Source: Thermoflexia bacterium
GTDB lineage: Bacteria > Chloroflexota > Anaerolineae > B4-G1 > SLSP01
Length of the DNA stretch: 5,708 bases
Assembly (NCBI GenBank): GCA_030605705.1
Contig: JAUWHU010000041.1
Location: 1 to 5,708 of the forward strand
Direction of reading: 5' to 3'
Shown here: positions 5,123 to 5,708 of the stretch, piece after piece
Position numbering within the stretch: position 1 is the stretch's first letter
How the letters are laid out: each line of letters opens with the position of its first letter
Notes under the pieces: model-generated
The model's input: the letters and a program-made list of their open reading frames with translations, nothing else
The model's database searches: none
Told to the model about the DNA's origin: nothing
Program-made: the position numbers and the translations under genes

Positions 5123-5423
5123 GCGCGGTTGGCTGCGCGAGTTGGGACGGGAGACGGCGCGGGCCTCTACCTTAGGATGGGAATTGGCTCTGCCGATCTT
5201 CATGGGCGTGTTGCTGGGTTACTATCTCGACCGGCAGCTGGGAACGAAGTATACGTTCACCATCGGCTTGTTGATGGCCGGGATCGGCGCGGGATTCTAC
5301 AATATTTGGAGTTTCGCCAGCCGGATTGATGCCCGGCAGAAGCGTCTCCGAGAGAAGCGGCGCGCTGAGGAAGCCGCGGCCTCCGGTGCGGACGACAACG
5401 ATGCTCGCCAGGAGTTGCGCTGA
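5109..5423 (+). CDS. atpQ: N-ATPase accessory membrane protein AtpQ (AtpI-like)
   Basis: This 104-aa protein has two membrane helices (about 22-40 and 49-68) joined by a short DRQLGT loop (41-46), the hairpin of the AtpI/'ATPase gene 1' family. The conserved pattern GWELALPIFMG...GYYLDRQLG...GFYNIW is present. AtpI-type proteins help assemble the c-ring or handle Mg2+; AtpQ is the counterpart specific to N-ATPase operons. The tail (about 72-104) is highly charged and helical (RQKRLREKRRAEEAAA), probably cytoplasmic. The ATG at 5109 is preceded by GAGGGG (5099-5104). An in-frame ATG further upstream (5034) lies deep inside atpC and would add a non-family extension, so it is rejected. The gene overlaps atpC by 14 bp and atpR by 1 bp. 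Confidence 0.85.
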   Translation: MAKHKRGWLRELGRETARASTLGWELALPIFMGVLLGYYLDRQLGTKYTFTIGLLMAGIGAGFYNIWSFASRIDARQKRLREKRRAEEAAASGADDNDARQELR

Positions 5424-5701
5424 TGGTCGCGGTGTGGTTGATCGCCGGCGCGCTCGTGGGCTGGGTCAGCATCCTGATCCAGGTTTGGATTGTGGCCCGG
5501 TTATGCCCCAGAACGCCTCGCCAGGGGCTTGGGTTGCTGATCGGCGGGATGTTGCTGCGTTGGTTGCTGATCGCGGGCCTGCTCAGCGTCGCGTTGCGGC
5601 AAGGGATCGTCGCCGGATTGTTGGCCTTCGCCGGATTGTGGCTGGCGCGTTGGTTGGGTATCTTGCGGATTCACACCGGTAAGTTGTTCGCTAGCGTCTA
5701 G
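5423..5701 (+). CDS. atpR: N-ATPase accessory membrane protein AtpR
   Basis: This 92-aa, very hydrophobic protein has three predicted membrane helices (about 3-24, 36-57 and 61-80). Arginines lie within or at the edges of the helices (R26, R46, R59, R76), and R46 falls in the middle of the second helix in GGMLLRWLLIAG. AtpR proteins occur only in N-ATPase operons. Their arginines have been proposed to interact with the c-subunit glutamate, which I state from memory. The start ATG overlaps the atpQ stop (TGATG), with AGGAG (5410-5414) 8 nt upstream. It has no distinctive catalytic motif, so the identity rests on position after atpQ, size and topology. The next gene, expected to encode the a subunit, would begin just beyond the right edge. 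Confidence 0.85.
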   Translation: MVAVWLIAGALVGWVSILIQVWIVARLCPRTPRQGLGLLIGGMLLRWLLIAGLLSVALRQGIVAGLLAFAGLWLARWLGILRIHTGKLFASV

Positions 5702-5708
5702 TTCCTGC

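Noticed and set aside
4676..5203. 175-codon open frame on the minus strand opposite atpC
   Set aside because: It is a shadow of GC-rich coding sequence; the plus strand encodes clear ATPase subunits in this interval.

Overview
The window looks like a chromosomal segment of a moderately GC-rich bacterium, most likely a member of the Chloroflexota (Anaerolineae/Caldilineae-like). That placement is inferred from three things: a rod-shape protein MreB, a GEVED-domain surface protein ending in an 'AVTLSSL...TM...RRRK' tail of the kind I associate with that phylum, and intergenic spaces filled with short phased repeats. No rRNA, tRNA, CRISPR array, transposase or integrase is visible.

Layout: (1) 1-155 holds no gene, only an imperfect palindrome at 19-100. 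(2) 156-1166, minus strand, is a stand-alone mreB with altered nucleotide-binding motifs. (3) 1167-1614 is an intergenic region with a candidate mreB promoter, a half copy of the first palindrome family, an octamer repeat and two 51-bp direct repeats. (4) 1615-2982, plus strand, is a secreted and probably C-terminally anchored two-domain protein. Its body is AT-richer than its surroundings, but its tail is GC-rich. It is followed by a textbook intrinsic terminator at 3006-3038. (5) 2983-3335 is intergenic, with another octamer repeat, an extended -10 promoter, and a long palindrome that would sit in the leader of the next operon. (6) 3336-5701, plus strand, is the start of an alternative F-type ATPase operon in the order beta, epsilon, AtpQ, AtpR. 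Its genes overlap or lie a few bases apart, and the window ends just after atpR.

The gene order beta-epsilon-Q-R is diagnostic of the so-called N-ATPases (atpDCQRBEFAG operons), a laterally mobile second F-type ATPase, often Na+-translocating and normally found beside an ordinary F-ATPase. The a, c, b, alpha and gamma genes should follow beyond the right edge. The c-subunit gene is not in view, so the coupling ion (Na+ or H+) cannot be judged here. MreB and the surface protein belong to the cell envelope and have no evident functional link to the ATPase.

The most unusual points are: the chimeric base composition of the surface-protein gene and its flanking direct repeats; the TTG start of atpD just downstream of a repeat that would otherwise be read as a false N-terminal extension; the divergent phosphate and adenosine motifs of MreB; and several families of short phased repeats occupying nearly every intergenic space.
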